Positions 19,759 through 27,911 of a stretch of DNA of 58,619 nt are shown here, in pieces. Source of the stretch: Thomasclavelia sp. (GTDB lineage: Bacteria > Bacillota_I > Bacilli_A > Erysipelotrichales > Coprobacillaceae); contig JAQVWN010000011.1 of NCBI GenBank assembly GCA_028749475.1, positions 1 to 58,619 on the forward strand. Reading direction: 5' to 3'. The position numbers were made by a program, and so were the translations under genes. The first letter of the stretch is position 1; every line of letters starts with the position of its first letter. The notes under the pieces were generated by a model. It did not search any database, was not told the origin of the DNA, and saw nothing but the letters and a program-made list of their open reading frames with translations.

Positions 19759-20247
19759 CTATTGATATTTATTTATTACTTCATCATTTGCTTTCGATGC
19801 ATCTTGTTCCATTTGTTTACGATAAGCTTGTAGTTTTGTTTTAATTTCAGGATGTTTTATTCCGATAATTTCTAATGCTAAATAAGCAGCATTTTTACTT
19901 CCATTAATAGCTACAGTTGCAACTGGGATACCAGAAGGCATTTGAACTATTGAAAGCAAAGCATCCATTCCATCTAAATTACTACCAGCTATTGGCACTC
20001 CAATTACAGGTAGAGTAGTTTGACTAGCAACTACTCCTGGAAGTGCTGCTGCCATACCAGCAGCTGTAATAATTACTTCAGTTCCATCATTTTCAGTTTC
20101 TTGAATAAAATCACTTAAAGCTTTATGAGCACGATGAGCTGATAAACATCTAACACTTACTTCCACACCATACTCTTTTAAAATACTTATTGCGGGTTCT
20201 ACTTTGCTTAAATCACTAGTTGAACCCATGATAATTGCAGTTTTCAT
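19759..20247 (-). CDS. purE: AIR carboxylase / N5-CAIR mutase
   Basis: Forms CAIR. The 162-residue protein has the PurE fold motifs GSTSDL, SAHRAH, GMAAALPGVVA, PVIGVPI and QMPSGIPVATVA. Class I enzymes normally act with PurK, and no purK is present here. The GSTSDL loop and SAHRAH (instead of the common SAHRTP) differ from the usual class I signature. The protein may therefore use AIR and CO2 directly, or purK may lie elsewhere; the sequence alone cannot decide. Confidence 0.94.
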   Translation of the reverse strand: MKTAIIMGSTSDLSKVEPAISILKEYGVEVSVRCLSAHRAHKALSDFIQETENDGTEVIITAAGMAAALPGVVASQTTLPVIGVPIAGSNLDGMDALLSIVQMPSGIPVATVAINGSKNAAYLALEIIGIKHPEIKTKLQAYRKQMEQDASKANDEVINKYQ

Positions 20248-20270
20248 TAATTAATCCTTTCTTTAACTAA

Positions 20271-21941
20271 TTAGAATAAACCAACTATAGTTCCATTTTC
20301 ATCAATATCCATTCCAACAGCTGCTGGTTTTTTAGGTAAACCAGGCATTCTCATAATGCTTCCAGCGATAGCTACTAAAAATCCTGATCCAGCATTAGGA
20401 ATTAAGTCATTGATATGAACTGTAAATCCTTCTGGTCTTCCAAGAAGAGTTGGATCATCAGATAGTGAATACTGAGTTTTAGCGACACAAATTGGTAAAT
20501 TATCTAAACCTTGGTCTGTAAATCTTTTGATTTTATTAGCAACTTTTTTATCATAAGTGATTCCATCACCACCATAGATTTCTTTAACGATAGTTGTTAT
20601 TTTATTTTCGATTGTGTCATTTTTATCATAGATAGGTTTAAAGTTAGCTTCTTTGGTATCTAGGATTTCAAGCAATTTATTTGCTAGTTCAATACCACCA
20701 TCAGCTCCTTTTTCCCATACTTTACTAATTGCGACATCTGCTCCGGTATTTTTAACACATTCATTTAATACTTCTAATTCTTTATCAGTATCAGTTGGGA
20801 ATGCATTAATAGCAACAATACAAGGAACATTAAATTTATGTATATTTTCGATATGTTTTTCTAAGTTTGTAAGACCTTTTTTAAGAGCCTCGATGTTTTC
20901 AACAGCTAAATCTTTCTTATTAACTCCTCCATGCATCTTTAACGCTCTTACAGTAGCTACAATTACTGTAGCTTGTGGTTGAAGAGAAGCTTGAGTACAT
21001 TTGATGTCAAAGAATTTTTCAGCTCCTAAATCAGCACCGAATCCTGCTTCCGTAATTGCATAGTCACCAAGTTTCATTGCTAGGTTAGTTGCCATAACTG
21101 AATTACAACCATGAGCAATATTGGCAAACGGACCACCATGAACAAATACTGGTGTATTGTCTAAAGTTTGGACAAGATTTGGTTTAATAGCATCTTTTAA
21201 TAATAAAGTAACAGCTCCAGTAGCCCCAATATCATCAACAGTTACTGGTTTAAAATCACTAGTGTAAGCAACAATCATTCTAGCTGCTCTCTTCTTTAAA
21301 TCATTAAGAGAAGTTGCTAGACATAAAATTCCCATAACTTCACTAGCCACTGAAATATCAAAACCATCTTCTCTTGGTACACCATTTGTTCTACCACCAA
21401 GTCCAATAACAATATTTCTTAAAGCTCGATCATTTAAATCAACACATCTTTTCCAAACAATTCTTCTTGTATCAATATCTAGAGGATTACCTTGTTGAAT
21501 TGAATTATCAAGCATTGCAGCTATTAAGTTATTAGCTGTTGTAATAGCATGAATATCACCAGTAAAATGAAGATTAATATCTTCCATTGGTACTACTTGA
21601 GCATATCCTCCTCCAGCAGCTCCACCTTTGATACCAAAACATGGTCCAAGGGAAGGTTCACGCATTGCAACAACACTCTTTTTACCTAGTTTGTTTAAGG
21701 CTTGTGATAAACCAATCATTGTAGTAGTTTTTCCTTCACCAGCTGGTGTTGGATTAATAGCTGTTACAAGAATCAATTTACCATCAGGTTTGTTTTGCAA
21801 TTTTTGAATTGTTTCTAAAGATATTTTAGCCTTATATTTACCATATAATTCTAAATCATCTTCATCTAAACCTAAGTCGTTAGCAATTTCTTTAATTGGC
21901 TTCATTGAAGCATTTTGTGCGATTTCTACATCTGTTAACAT
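20271..21941 (-). CDS. fhs: formate--tetrahydrofolate ligase
   Basis: Makes 10-formyl-THF from formate, THF and ATP, supplying both PurN and PurH downstream. The length of 556 is typical. Motifs include [16 protein letters not shown] (P-loop) near residue 60, [23 protein letters not shown], and [14 protein letters not shown]. It is the first gene of the purine operon and lies directly behind a ZTP riboswitch. This links expression to ZMP/ZTP, the alarmones of 10-formyl-folate shortage. Confidence 0.97.
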   Translation of the reverse strand: MLTDVEIAQNASMKPIKEIANDLGLDEDDLELYGKYKAKISLETIQKLQNKPDGKLILVTAINPTPAGEGKTTTMIGLSQALNKLGKKSVVAMREPSLGPCFGIKGGAAGGGYAQVVPMEDINLHFTGDIHAITTANNLIAAMLDNSIQQGNPLDIDTRRIVWKRCVDLNDRALRNIVIGLGGRTNGVPREDGFDISVASEVMGILCLATSLNDLKKRAARMIVAYTSDFKPVTVDDIGATGAVTLLLKDAIKPNLVQTLDNTPVFVHGGPFANIAHGCNSVMATNLAMKLGDYAITEAGFGADLGAEKFFDIKCTQASLQPQATVIVATVRALKMHGGVNKKDLAVENIEALKKGLTNLEKHIENIHKFNVPCIVAINAFPTDTDKELEVLNECVKNTGADVAISKVWEKGADGGIELANKLLEILDTKEANFKPIYDKNDTIENKITTIVKEIYGGDGITYDKKVANKIKRFTDQGLDNLPICVAKTQYSLSDDPTLLGRPEGFTVHINDLIPNAGSGFLVAIAGSIMRMPGLPKKPAAVGMDIDENGTIVGLF

Positions 21942-22056
21942 ATCTTATTATCCTTTCTTTTTTTTCGTCTATAAAGACGCTTTAATTATAATACAGCCCT
22001 TTAATTCAAACAATTAAAAGAACATGGATAAGTGATATTTTTTTAGTTATTTAACT

Positions 22057-22082
22057 AAAAAGAGCCCACTCATCTAGACTCT
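22057..22082 (-). terminator. ZTP riboswitch terminator
   Basis: Immediately 3' of the aptamer the transcript has AGAGUC paired with GGCUCU (one G-U) followed by four to five U. It lies between the aptamer and fhs and is the likely expression platform. A second AU-only hairpin follows at about 22040-22058. Confidence 0.65.
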
Positions 22083-22150
22083 TGCCCAGACGGTCGACTC
22101 ATTATGATTATACTCCCTGTGGTCATTTCCACTTCCGTCAGTTGTATAAC
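22083..22150 (-). promoter_or_regulatory. ZMP/ZTP riboswitch (pfl motif)
   Basis: The minus strand carries the pfl hallmarks in order: GACGG (about 22135-22139), a GTGG/CCAC hairpin, AGGGAG, and the conserved CCGTCTGGGCA (about 22083-22093), whose CCGTC pairs with GACGG. The established ligand is ZMP/ZTP, and fhs and pur genes are its classical targets. Another short hairpin (AACCTACTT/AAGTAGTT) precedes it. Recognised by eye, not by a covariance model. Confidence 0.88.
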
Positions 22151-22197
22151 TACTTGCATAATACCAAAGTAGGTTATTAAATACAAGTTATTATACC

Positions 22198-23238
22198 CTA
22201 AAAACTATATTGTTTTATCTTTTGTAAAATTCTATCACCTTGGGTTCCTGTTTGGATTGTCGGTTGGTAATTATTAGTAGAAGTAGTACTAGAAATCTTG
22301 CATGGAATTATGTTTACAGAGTGACTATCTTCCTTAGAATTTTTAAAGTTATAAGTAAGTTGATAAATCATGGAATCTTGATCACTAGGATTACGATTTC
22401 CTCCAAAACAGAAATTACCTAAAGAATATACTATCTCTTTTCCATTATATGTTTCAGTTCCTTGAACAACATGCGGATGAGAACCAATTACTGCATCTAC
22501 CCCATTATCTATACAAAAATGGGCAAGTTCTCTTTGATCATTATTAGCGCTATATTCTCTTTCTATTCCCCAATGAAAATAGATAAAAATCAAATCAGTC
22601 TTTGATTCATTTTTCATTTTATCAATAGCAGCTTTAATAGTGGCTTTACCACTATCGGTATTCATAGTATCTATACTTCGATATCCTAAAAACCCACATT
22701 TGATTCCTTTAATTTCTTGAACATGAGTTGTTTCATAACCAAAATAAGAAACCCCATTATCATCTAAAGTTTTTTTAGTATCACTTAATCCTTGATCATA
22801 ATAATCTTCTGAATGATTGTTAGCATAGCTAACACATTCAATATTACCAGCAGTTAAAATCTTGGCATAATCTAACTTTCCACTAAATGGAAAGGTCTTT
22901 ATAACATGACTAGTCGCGGTTGTAAGAGGCCCTTCTAGATTAACTACTGTATAATCATCATTCTTAAATGTCTCAGCAACATTTCTAAAGAAATATGAAC
23001 TATCTCCATTTTGATTTTGATACATTTCGTTAAATGATTGAGAATATGCTTGACCAGCATAATTACCTAAAGTGCAATCTCCAGCAAAAGAGATTGTAAT
23101 TGAATCATTGATTTTTTGAACTGTTTCTTCTTTTTTTGTTGATGATTTAGTATCTTTTTTCTCTTTAGTAGAACTGTTATTACTACAGCCAACTAAACAT
23201 AATGATATGATGCTAAAAAACAAGATTATCTTTTTCAT
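22198..23238 (-). CDS. CapA-like lipoprotein (PGA_cap metallophosphatase family)
   Basis: A secreted lipoprotein: the N-terminus is a short signal peptide ending in LVGC, so Cys18 would be lipidated. The rest is the PGA_cap domain related to CapA/PgsA of poly-gamma-glutamate systems. It shows SFAGDCTLGNYAG, VVNLEGPLT, CVSYANNHSEDY, YFHWGIEREY and VIGSHPHVVQG, which together provide the metal-binding residues of the calcineurin-like fold. There is no capB/capC nearby, so a role in a PGA capsule is not supported here; the substrate is unknown. The pentapeptide-repeat gene lies 16 bp upstream on the same strand. Confidence 0.88.
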   Translation of the reverse strand: MKKIILFFSIISLCLVGCSNNSSTKEKKDTKSSTKKEETVQKINDSITISFAGDCTLGNYAGQAYSQSFNEMYQNQNGDSSYFFRNVAETFKNDDYTVVNLEGPLTTATSHVIKTFPFSGKLDYAKILTAGNIECVSYANNHSEDYYDQGLSDTKKTLDDNGVSYFGYETTHVQEIKGIKCGFLGYRSIDTMNTDSGKATIKAAIDKMKNESKTDLIFIYFHWGIEREYSANNDQRELAHFCIDNGVDAVIGSHPHVVQGTETYNGKEIVYSLGNFCFGGNRNPSDQDSMIYQLTYNFKNSKEDSHSVNIIPCKISSTTSTNNYQPTIQTGTQGDRILQKIKQYSF

Positions 23239-23254
23239 TTTTCCCCTCCATAAA

Positions 23255-23881
23255 TTAAATTACTTCCACTTTTAATAATGAGATTAATTGAGTAGACTGA
23301 TATGAATTGATTTTTATTCCCCTAATACTATTTAAATCAATACTAATTCCATCAATGATACTTGTACTAAAATCTACATTATTTAAATTTACCTCTAGAA
23401 ATTCACTAGAAGTAAAATCATCTTTATCAAAACTAATATTTTTAATATCAGTTTGAACAAATGAACTTTCCCTAAGTAATGAATTATTAATCGCTACTAA
23501 AGATAGTTTGGCTCTAGAAAAATTAACATAATTCATTAGTGAATTATCAAATACACATTCATTTATCGATGAAGTATCAAAATTAACGCCCATTAACTTA
23601 CAATCATTAAACCTAACTCTTTTAAATGTAGAATCGCTTAAATCTAAATTACTTAAATCACATTTATTAAAGATTACATCAATGAAATAACAAGACTTAA
23701 ATATTGATTTTGAAAAATCAACATTTTCAAAGACACATTCATCTATTCTAATATCATTAATTGAAACATTAATCTTTTGAGATTGAATAGTTGAACAGGT
23801 AAGTAAAGAATCATTAAATTGAGAATGTAAATCGGTAATTAGAGTTAACTCATTTTTTATTTTAGGTTTACTTATTTGCAT
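23255..23881 (-). CDS. pentapeptide-repeat protein
   Basis: This 208-residue protein is built from A(D/N)LXX-like pentapeptides from about residue 45 to 190 (for example CDLSNLDLSDSTFKRVRFNDCKLMGVNFD, quoted here as a pattern only), which fold into a right-handed quadrilateral beta-helix. The repeats are imprecise, with many N/S-F pairs. The ATG at 23881 has no clear Shine-Dalgarno sequence, so the start is uncertain. Some family members protect gyrase (Qnr-like), but nothing here points to that. It is probably co-transcribed with the CapA-like gene. Function unknown. Confidence 0.8.
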   Translation of the reverse strand: MQISKPKIKNELTLITDLHSQFNDSLLTCSTIQSQKINVSINDIRIDECVFENVDFSKSIFKSCYFIDVIFNKCDLSNLDLSDSTFKRVRFNDCKLMGVNFDTSSINECVFDNSLMNYVNFSRAKLSLVAINNSLLRESSFVQTDIKNISFDKDDFTSSEFLEVNLNNVDFSTSIIDGISIDLNSIRGIKINSYQSTQLISLLKVEVI

Positions 23882-23985
23882 ATCATTATTCTAACATAAA
23901 TTTTATTTATTATAACTTTTATATATTATTAAATATCATCAAAATAACTCTTGTATCTCAGTCCCCTTAAAACCCTAGGAATTAA

Positions 23986-24014
23986 TTGACAATTAGGCCT
24001 CATTCTTCTATAAT
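23986..24014 (+). promoter_or_regulatory. consensus promoter of the NifU-like/GGGtGRT operon
   Basis: A perfect -35 TTGACA (23986-23991) and perfect -10 TATAAT (24009-24014) are separated by 17 bp. This is the strongest sigma-A-type promoter noticed in the window and predicts a 5' leader of about 90 nt before the ATG at 24115. Confidence 0.85.
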
Positions 24015-24020
24015 TTCATC

Positions 24021-24100
24021 AGGTGATTTCCTTCACCTATAAGTATGAAATATAGATATTTCATTACTTCAGTGTTAGTAATCATTAAATAATTGAAAGG
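24021..24100 (+). other. structured 5' leader with three small hairpins
   Basis: Downstream of the promoter three short inverted repeats follow one another: AGGTGA/TCACCT (about 24022-24039), TGAAATA/TATTTCA (about 24046-24063), and ATTACT/AGTAAT (about 24065-24084). They end just before the AGGAG at about 24099. They do not match a riboswitch class I know. Their role in mRNA stability or control is open. Confidence 0.5.
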
Positions 24101-24114
24101 AGAATTTTTACTAC

Positions 24115-24807
24115 ATGATTTATTCAAAAGAAGTAGAAAACATGTGCACTGTAACTCAAGGTGCTCATCATGGATGTGCTCCAATTCCTGAAGAAGGAAA
24201 ATGGGTATATTCAAAACAAATCTCAGATATTTCTGGATTAACACATGGTATTGGTTGGTGTGCTCCTCAACAAGGTGCATGTAAACTATCACTTAACGTT
24301 AAAGAAGGTATTATCGAAGAAGCATTAATTGAAACTATTGGGTGTTCAGGAATGACTCACTCTGCTGCTATGGCATCAGAAGCATTAGTTGGACGTACAT
24401 TATTAGAAGCATTAAATACTGACTTAGTATGTGATGCAATCAACACTGCTATGAGAGAACTATTCTTACAAATCGTTTACGGACGTACTCAATCAGCTTT
24501 CTCTGAAGGTGGATTAGTTGTAGGTGCTGGACTTGAAGACTTAGGTAAAGGTCTTAGAAGTATGACTGGTACTGCTTATTCAACTAATTTAAAAGGTCCT
24601 CGTTACTTAGAATTAACTGAAGGTTATATCACTAGAAACGCTTTAGACGAAAATGGTGAAATCATCGGTTATGAATTTGTTAATTTAGGTCGTATGATGG
24701 AAATGATTAAACAAGGAAAAGATGCTAATGAAGCAATGGAAGCTGCTAAAGGAACTTATGGTAGATTCGATGAAGCTGCAAAATACATCGATCCAAGAAA
24801 GGAATAG
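24115..24807 (+). CDS. IscU/NifU-like scaffold protein paired with GGGtGRT protein
   Basis: This 230-residue protein contains an IscU/NifU N-terminal-like fold from about residue 50. Cys56, Cys77 and Cys106 lie where the three Fe-S-assembly cysteines are expected, within GACKLSLNV, TIGCSGMTHSAA and DLVCDAINTA. The GRTLLEAL helix corresponds to the GKTLDEA helix of IscU. Extra cysteines (11, 21, 49) and a C-terminal extension set it apart from true IscU, and no cysteine desulfurase lies nearby. AGGAG is 12 bases upstream of the ATG, a little far. The GGGtGRT gene follows after 12 bp, a pairing known in anaerobic Firmicutes. Its job is not established. Confidence 0.85.
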   Translation: MIYSKEVENMCTVTQGAHHGCAPIPEEGKWVYSKQISDISGLTHGIGWCAPQQGACKLSLNVKEGIIEEALIETIGCSGMTHSAAMASEALVGRTLLEALNTDLVCDAINTAMRELFLQIVYGRTQSAFSEGGLVVGAGLEDLGKGLRSMTGTAYSTNLKGPRYLELTEGYITRNALDENGEIIGYEFVNLGRMMEMIKQGKDANEAMEAAKGTYGRFDEAAKYIDPRKE

Positions 24808-24819
24808 GAGGACACAATA

Positions 24820-25824
24820 ATGGCAGAAATTACATTCGAAGGTTATGAAAGAAGAATTAAACAAATTAATGAAGCCTTAGGTAAATTTGGAATTAGTTCT
24901 ATCGAAGAAGCAAAAGCTATTTGTGATGAAAAAGGTATTAACGTTTATGATATCGTTAAATCTACACAACCTATTTGTTTCGAAAATGCTTGTTGGGCAT
25001 ACACTGTTGGTGCTGCAATGGCAATTAAAAATGGAGATGTTAAAGCAGTAGATGCTGCTAAGACAATTGGTGTTGGTTTACAATCATTCTGTATTCCAGG
25101 ATCTGTTGCTGATGATCGTAAAGTAGGACTTGGACATGGTAACTTAGGAAGTATGTTACTTCATGAAGATACTCAATGTTTCGCATTCCTTGCTGGACAT
25201 GAATCATTTGCAGCTGCTGAAGGTGCAATTAAAATTGCTGAAAAAGCAAACAAAGTAAGAAAACAACCTTTAAGAGTTATCTTAAATGGTTTAGGAAAAG
25301 ATGCTGCAAAAATCATCTCAAGAATTAATGGTTTCACTTATGTAGAAACTCAATTTGATTATTTCACTGGAGAAGTTAAAGAAGTATCTAAGACTGCTTA
25401 TAGTAAAGGTGATCGTGCAAAAGTTAACTGTTATGGTTCTGATGATGTACGTGAAGGTGTTGCTATTATGCATAAAGAAGGTGTAGATGTATCAATCACT
25501 GGTAACTCTACTAACCCTACTCGTTTCCAACACCCAGTTGCTGGAACATATAAAAAAGAATGTATTGAACAAGGTAAGAAATACTTCTCAGTTGCATCTG
25601 GTGGTGGAACTGGACGTACTTTACACCCTGACAATATGGGTGCTGGACCTGCTTCATATGGTATGACTGATACAATGGGTCGTATGCATAGTGATGCTCA
25701 ATTCGCTGGAAGTTCATCAGTTCCTGCTCACGTAGAAATGATGGGACTTATCGGTATGGGTAACAACCCAATGGTTGGAGCAACTGTTGCAGTAGCTGTA
25801 GCTGTTGAAGAAGCTAGCAAATAA
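24820..25824 (+). CDS. GGGtGRT-family protein (conserved, function unknown)
   Basis: A 334-residue protein bearing the name-giving motif GGGTGRT at residues 261-267, followed by LHPDNMGAGPASYGMTDTMGRMHSDAQFAGSS-like conserved sequence rich in Gly, His and Met. Other conserved-looking blocks are FENACWAYTVGAAMAIK and GLGHGNLGSMLLHEDTQCFAFLAGHESF. No enzyme family is recognisable to me. It shares an operon with the NifU-like scaffold and ends in its own strong terminator. The strong promoter and the use of preferred codons suggest high expression (inference). Confidence 0.88.
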   Translation: MAEITFEGYERRIKQINEALGKFGISSIEEAKAICDEKGINVYDIVKSTQPICFENACWAYTVGAAMAIKNGDVKAVDAAKTIGVGLQSFCIPGSVADDRKVGLGHGNLGSMLLHEDTQCFAFLAGHESFAAAEGAIKIAEKANKVRKQPLRVILNGLGKDAAKIISRINGFTYVETQFDYFTGEVKEVSKTAYSKGDRAKVNCYGSDDVREGVAIMHKEGVDVSITGNSTNPTRFQHPVAGTYKKECIEQGKKYFSVASGGGTGRTLHPDNMGAGPASYGMTDTMGRMHSDAQFAGSSSVPAHVEMMGLIGMGNNPMVGATVAVAVAVEEASK

Positions 25825-25837
25825 TTATAGATACCGT

Positions 25838-25865
25838 TTAAAAACCGCAAATATGCGGTTTTTTA
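25838..25865 (+). terminator. terminator after the GGGtGRT gene
   Basis: AAACCGCA and TGCGGTTT form a GC-rich stem with a short loop, followed by six T on the plus strand. Confidence 0.85.
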
Positions 25866-25872
25866 TTATCCA

Positions 25873-25903
25873 ATAAAAAAAGATAAGTTATTTTAACTTA
25901 TCT
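25873..25903 (-). terminator. terminator at the end of the rpiR-like gene
   Basis: The minus strand forms GATAAGTTA-AAA-TAACTTATC followed by seven U. The stem contains the last codons and stop of the RpiR-like gene. It faces the GGGtGRT terminator, insulating convergent genes. Confidence 0.75.
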
Positions 25904-26670
25904 ATTAATGAGTATTCTTGAGCAATTAATCCGGCAATGAATTGCAGTTGATATGGATGACTTGTTTGATCTTGTAAAGAATCAAAAGAAATCACTTTAT
26001 TAATAAAAGGAAGAATTTCTTTCTTTCCACTAGAAATAAACCATATGGTAGGTTTATTAAGTCTTTTGGTTAGGGATCTTAAATCTTGATAATCAAAATA
26101 AGAACCTGTATATGACAAAATGATTACTAGATCATTTTCACTAGCATTAGTTATATAATCAATTTGTTGTGGATAAGAGATATTGGTATAAACTTGTTTG
26201 CCAAGCATAAGTAAATCTCCTTGAAGATTTATTGCCACAGCCCCCGCTTTTAATAATCCAAAGATAGCAACTCTTTGATACTTTTTAATATCTTGACATA
26301 AATCATTAATTTTATTCATATCAATAGAACTAGTAACCATATCTATACTACTTTTAACTTTATCACAATAATCTAACATTCTTTCCTTGGAATTAGAAGA
26401 ATTAGAGTCATCTTGATAATATAGTTTAGTAGATACTAAAAGTTCTCTAAGTTCCACAAAATCTCTTAAACCAATTTCTTTACAAAAACGTGAAATAGAA
26501 CTTACTGCCACATTACATTCTTTAGCAATTTCTTTAATACCCATATTTTGAACTTTATCAAGATTGTTTAGAATATAAGTAGCAATCTGACTATTAGTTG
26601 AATCTTTTCTTTCACTAGCAATAGTACTTAAAAATACAACTGGTAACTTGTCATATATCACTATAATCAC
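25888..26670 (-). CDS. RpiR/MurR-family regulator (HTH + SIS domain)
   Basis: A 260-residue regulator. The N-terminal RpiR-type HTH spans about residues 25-85 (MGIKEIAKECNVAVSSISRFCKEIGL), and the SIS sugar-phosphate-binding domain about 115-250 (VAIFGLLKAG, LVIILSYTGS). The SIS loop lacks some of the usual Ser/Thr ligands (GLLKAGAVA), so its effector may be unusual. The first codon is GTG (26670), with another in-frame GTG at 26661; neither has a strong ribosome site, so the start is uncertain. It is the last gene after two DJ-1/PfpI genes and probably shares their transcript. Confidence 0.88.
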   Translation of the reverse strand: MIIVIYDKLPVVFLSTIASERKDSTNSQIATYILNNLDKVQNMGIKEIAKECNVAVSSISRFCKEIGLRDFVELRELLVSTKLYYQDDSNSSNSKERMLDYCDKVKSSIDMVTSSIDMNKINDLCQDIKKYQRVAIFGLLKAGAVAINLQGDLLMLGKQVYTNISYPQQIDYITNASENDLVIILSYTGSYFDYQDLRSLTKRLNKPTIWFISSGKKEILPFINKVISFDSLQDQTSHPYQLQFIAGLIAQEYSLIDKLK

Positions 26671-26681
26671 TCTCTTTCTAG

Positions 26682-27233
26682 CTATTTACCTCTAGAAAAA
26701 TTATATAATAGTTTCTCTTTCATTTCATCTACATTTTGGCCTAATGCTTCAATTATCTTAAAGGCAAATGGATATGGTGTTGCTGGTCCTTGACTAGTAA
26801 TGATATTTTGATCTAAAACTGCAACATCATTAACGAAAATACCACCAATTAGTTTTTTATCATAACCAGTATAACCAGTTACTTTTTTACCTTCAATTAC
26901 TTTAGCATCAGATAACACTACTGTTCCTGAACACATCGCAGCTAAATATTTATTTTCTTTATTAAACAATCGAACTAATTTAATAACCTCAGGATTATTT
27001 CTTAAATTATCCCCTCCTGGTCTTCCACCAGGTAAAACTAAAACGTCAAAGTCTTTAATACTATCGTTAAAGATTTGATCAGCTTTAATATAAATATTAT
27101 GCATGCCTTTTACAAATTCATCTTCAAAAGAAAATGTTTTACATTCAATATTTGCTCTTCTTAGTAAATCTACAATTGTAAGAGTTTCACTTTCTTCAAA
27201 CCCTTCTGCCATTAACACTGCAACTTTAGCCAT
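26682..27233 (-). CDS. DJ-1/PfpI family protein, copy 2
   Basis: A 183-residue single-domain DJ-1 superfamily protein (YajL/ThiJ group). The conserved Glu lies in AEGFEESETLTIVD and the nucleophile-elbow Cys in LAAMCSGTVVL. LPGGRPGG and SQGPATPYPFAFKI are typical family blocks. It begins exactly after the stop of its tandem paralog (TAAATG). Members act as protein/nucleotide deglycases, glyoxalases or stress chaperones; which one applies here cannot be told. Neighbouring RpiR and sugar-related genes hint at carbonyl or sugar-damage handling (inference). Confidence 0.9.
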   Translation of the reverse strand: MAKVAVLMAEGFEESETLTIVDLLRRANIECKTFSFEDEFVKGMHNIYIKADQIFNDSIKDFDVLVLPGGRPGGDNLRNNPEVIKLVRLFNKENKYLAAMCSGTVVLSDAKVIEGKKVTGYTGYDKKLIGGIFVNDVAVLDQNIITSQGPATPYPFAFKIIEALGQNVDEMKEKLLYNFSRGK

Positions 27234-27794
27234 TTAATTTTCCTCCTTTACATCGAATGCATTGAAATAAACCATTCTATTTTTAACTGTTAATGAATCT
27301 CCACCTAAAACATCTACTAGTTTATATGCAAAGGCATATGCCGTAGCAGGACCACGACTAGTAATGATATTTCCATCCTTAACAACGATATCCTCTAAAT
27401 AATTACCTTGTTTTATTTTCTTATCGTAACCAACGTAGGCTGTATAATTTTTATTCACTAATAAATTAGCTTTTTCTAGTACTATCGGTGCTGCACACAT
27501 GGCACAGATATATTTATTTTGATTATTCATAATTTGAAGATTATTTATTAATTCATCATTATTTAATAGATTAGTTGCTCCAGGGTATCCGCCTGGTAAA
27601 ATAACCATATCATAATTAGTGATAGCATCATCTAATACTTTATCACAAGTAATGGTAATACCATGTCCTCCTTCTACTGTTTTACTAAAGCCAACAAGAT
27701 CACATTCTAAGTTGGCACGACGAATAATATCAACTATTGTAAGAGTTTCACCCTCTTCAAAACCAGGTGCTACAATAACGGCACTTTTTTTCAT
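27234..27794 (-). CDS. DJ-1/PfpI family protein, copy 1
   Basis: Tandem paralog of the next gene, about 186 residues. It has APGFEEGETLTIVDIIRRANL with the conserved Glu, ICAMCAAPIVL with the reactive Cys, LPGGYPGATNL and SRGPATAYAFAYKL. The residues around the Cys differ between copies (CAAP here, CSGT in the other), so the two may have diverged in substrate. The start at 27794 was chosen over 27800 because AGGAGG then has an 8-base spacing instead of 2. Confidence 0.9.
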   Translation of the reverse strand: MKKSAVIVAPGFEEGETLTIVDIIRRANLECDLVGFSKTVEGGHGITITCDKVLDDAITNYDMVILPGGYPGATNLLNNDELINNLQIMNNQNKYICAMCAAPIVLEKANLLVNKNYTAYVGYDKKIKQGNYLEDIVVKDGNIITSRGPATAYAFAYKLVDVLGGDSLTVKNRMVYFNAFDVKEEN

Positions 27795-27875
27795 TTTCAT
27801 TACCTCCTCTTTCTTCTACCTATAATGTAATCCTATTATTTTAATCAAACAATGTATTTCCAAAAACTGGAAATA

Positions 27876-27911
27876 CGTAAAAAAAAGCTATGTAGCTTGG
27901 CTACATAACTT
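27876..27911 (-). terminator. terminator after EIIB-ROK gene 1
   Basis: The minus strand shows an 11- to 12-bp stem, AGTTATGTAGC and GCTACATAGCT (one G-U), a 3-nt loop and eight U. It directly follows the stop at 27912 and separates the fusion gene from the DJ-1 genes. Confidence 0.85.

Noticed and set aside
22198-23881. Capsule (poly-gamma-glutamate) locus
   Set aside because: Only a CapA-like protein is present; CapB and CapC ligase and transport partners are absent.
23255-23881. Qnr-like quinolone-protection protein
   Set aside because: Pentapeptide repeats alone do not imply this; the Qnr loop features and context are not seen.
24008-24292. 94-codon minus-strand frame opposite the NifU-like start
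   Set aside because: It is antisense to a well-supported gene and its promoter, with no family resemblance and no SD.
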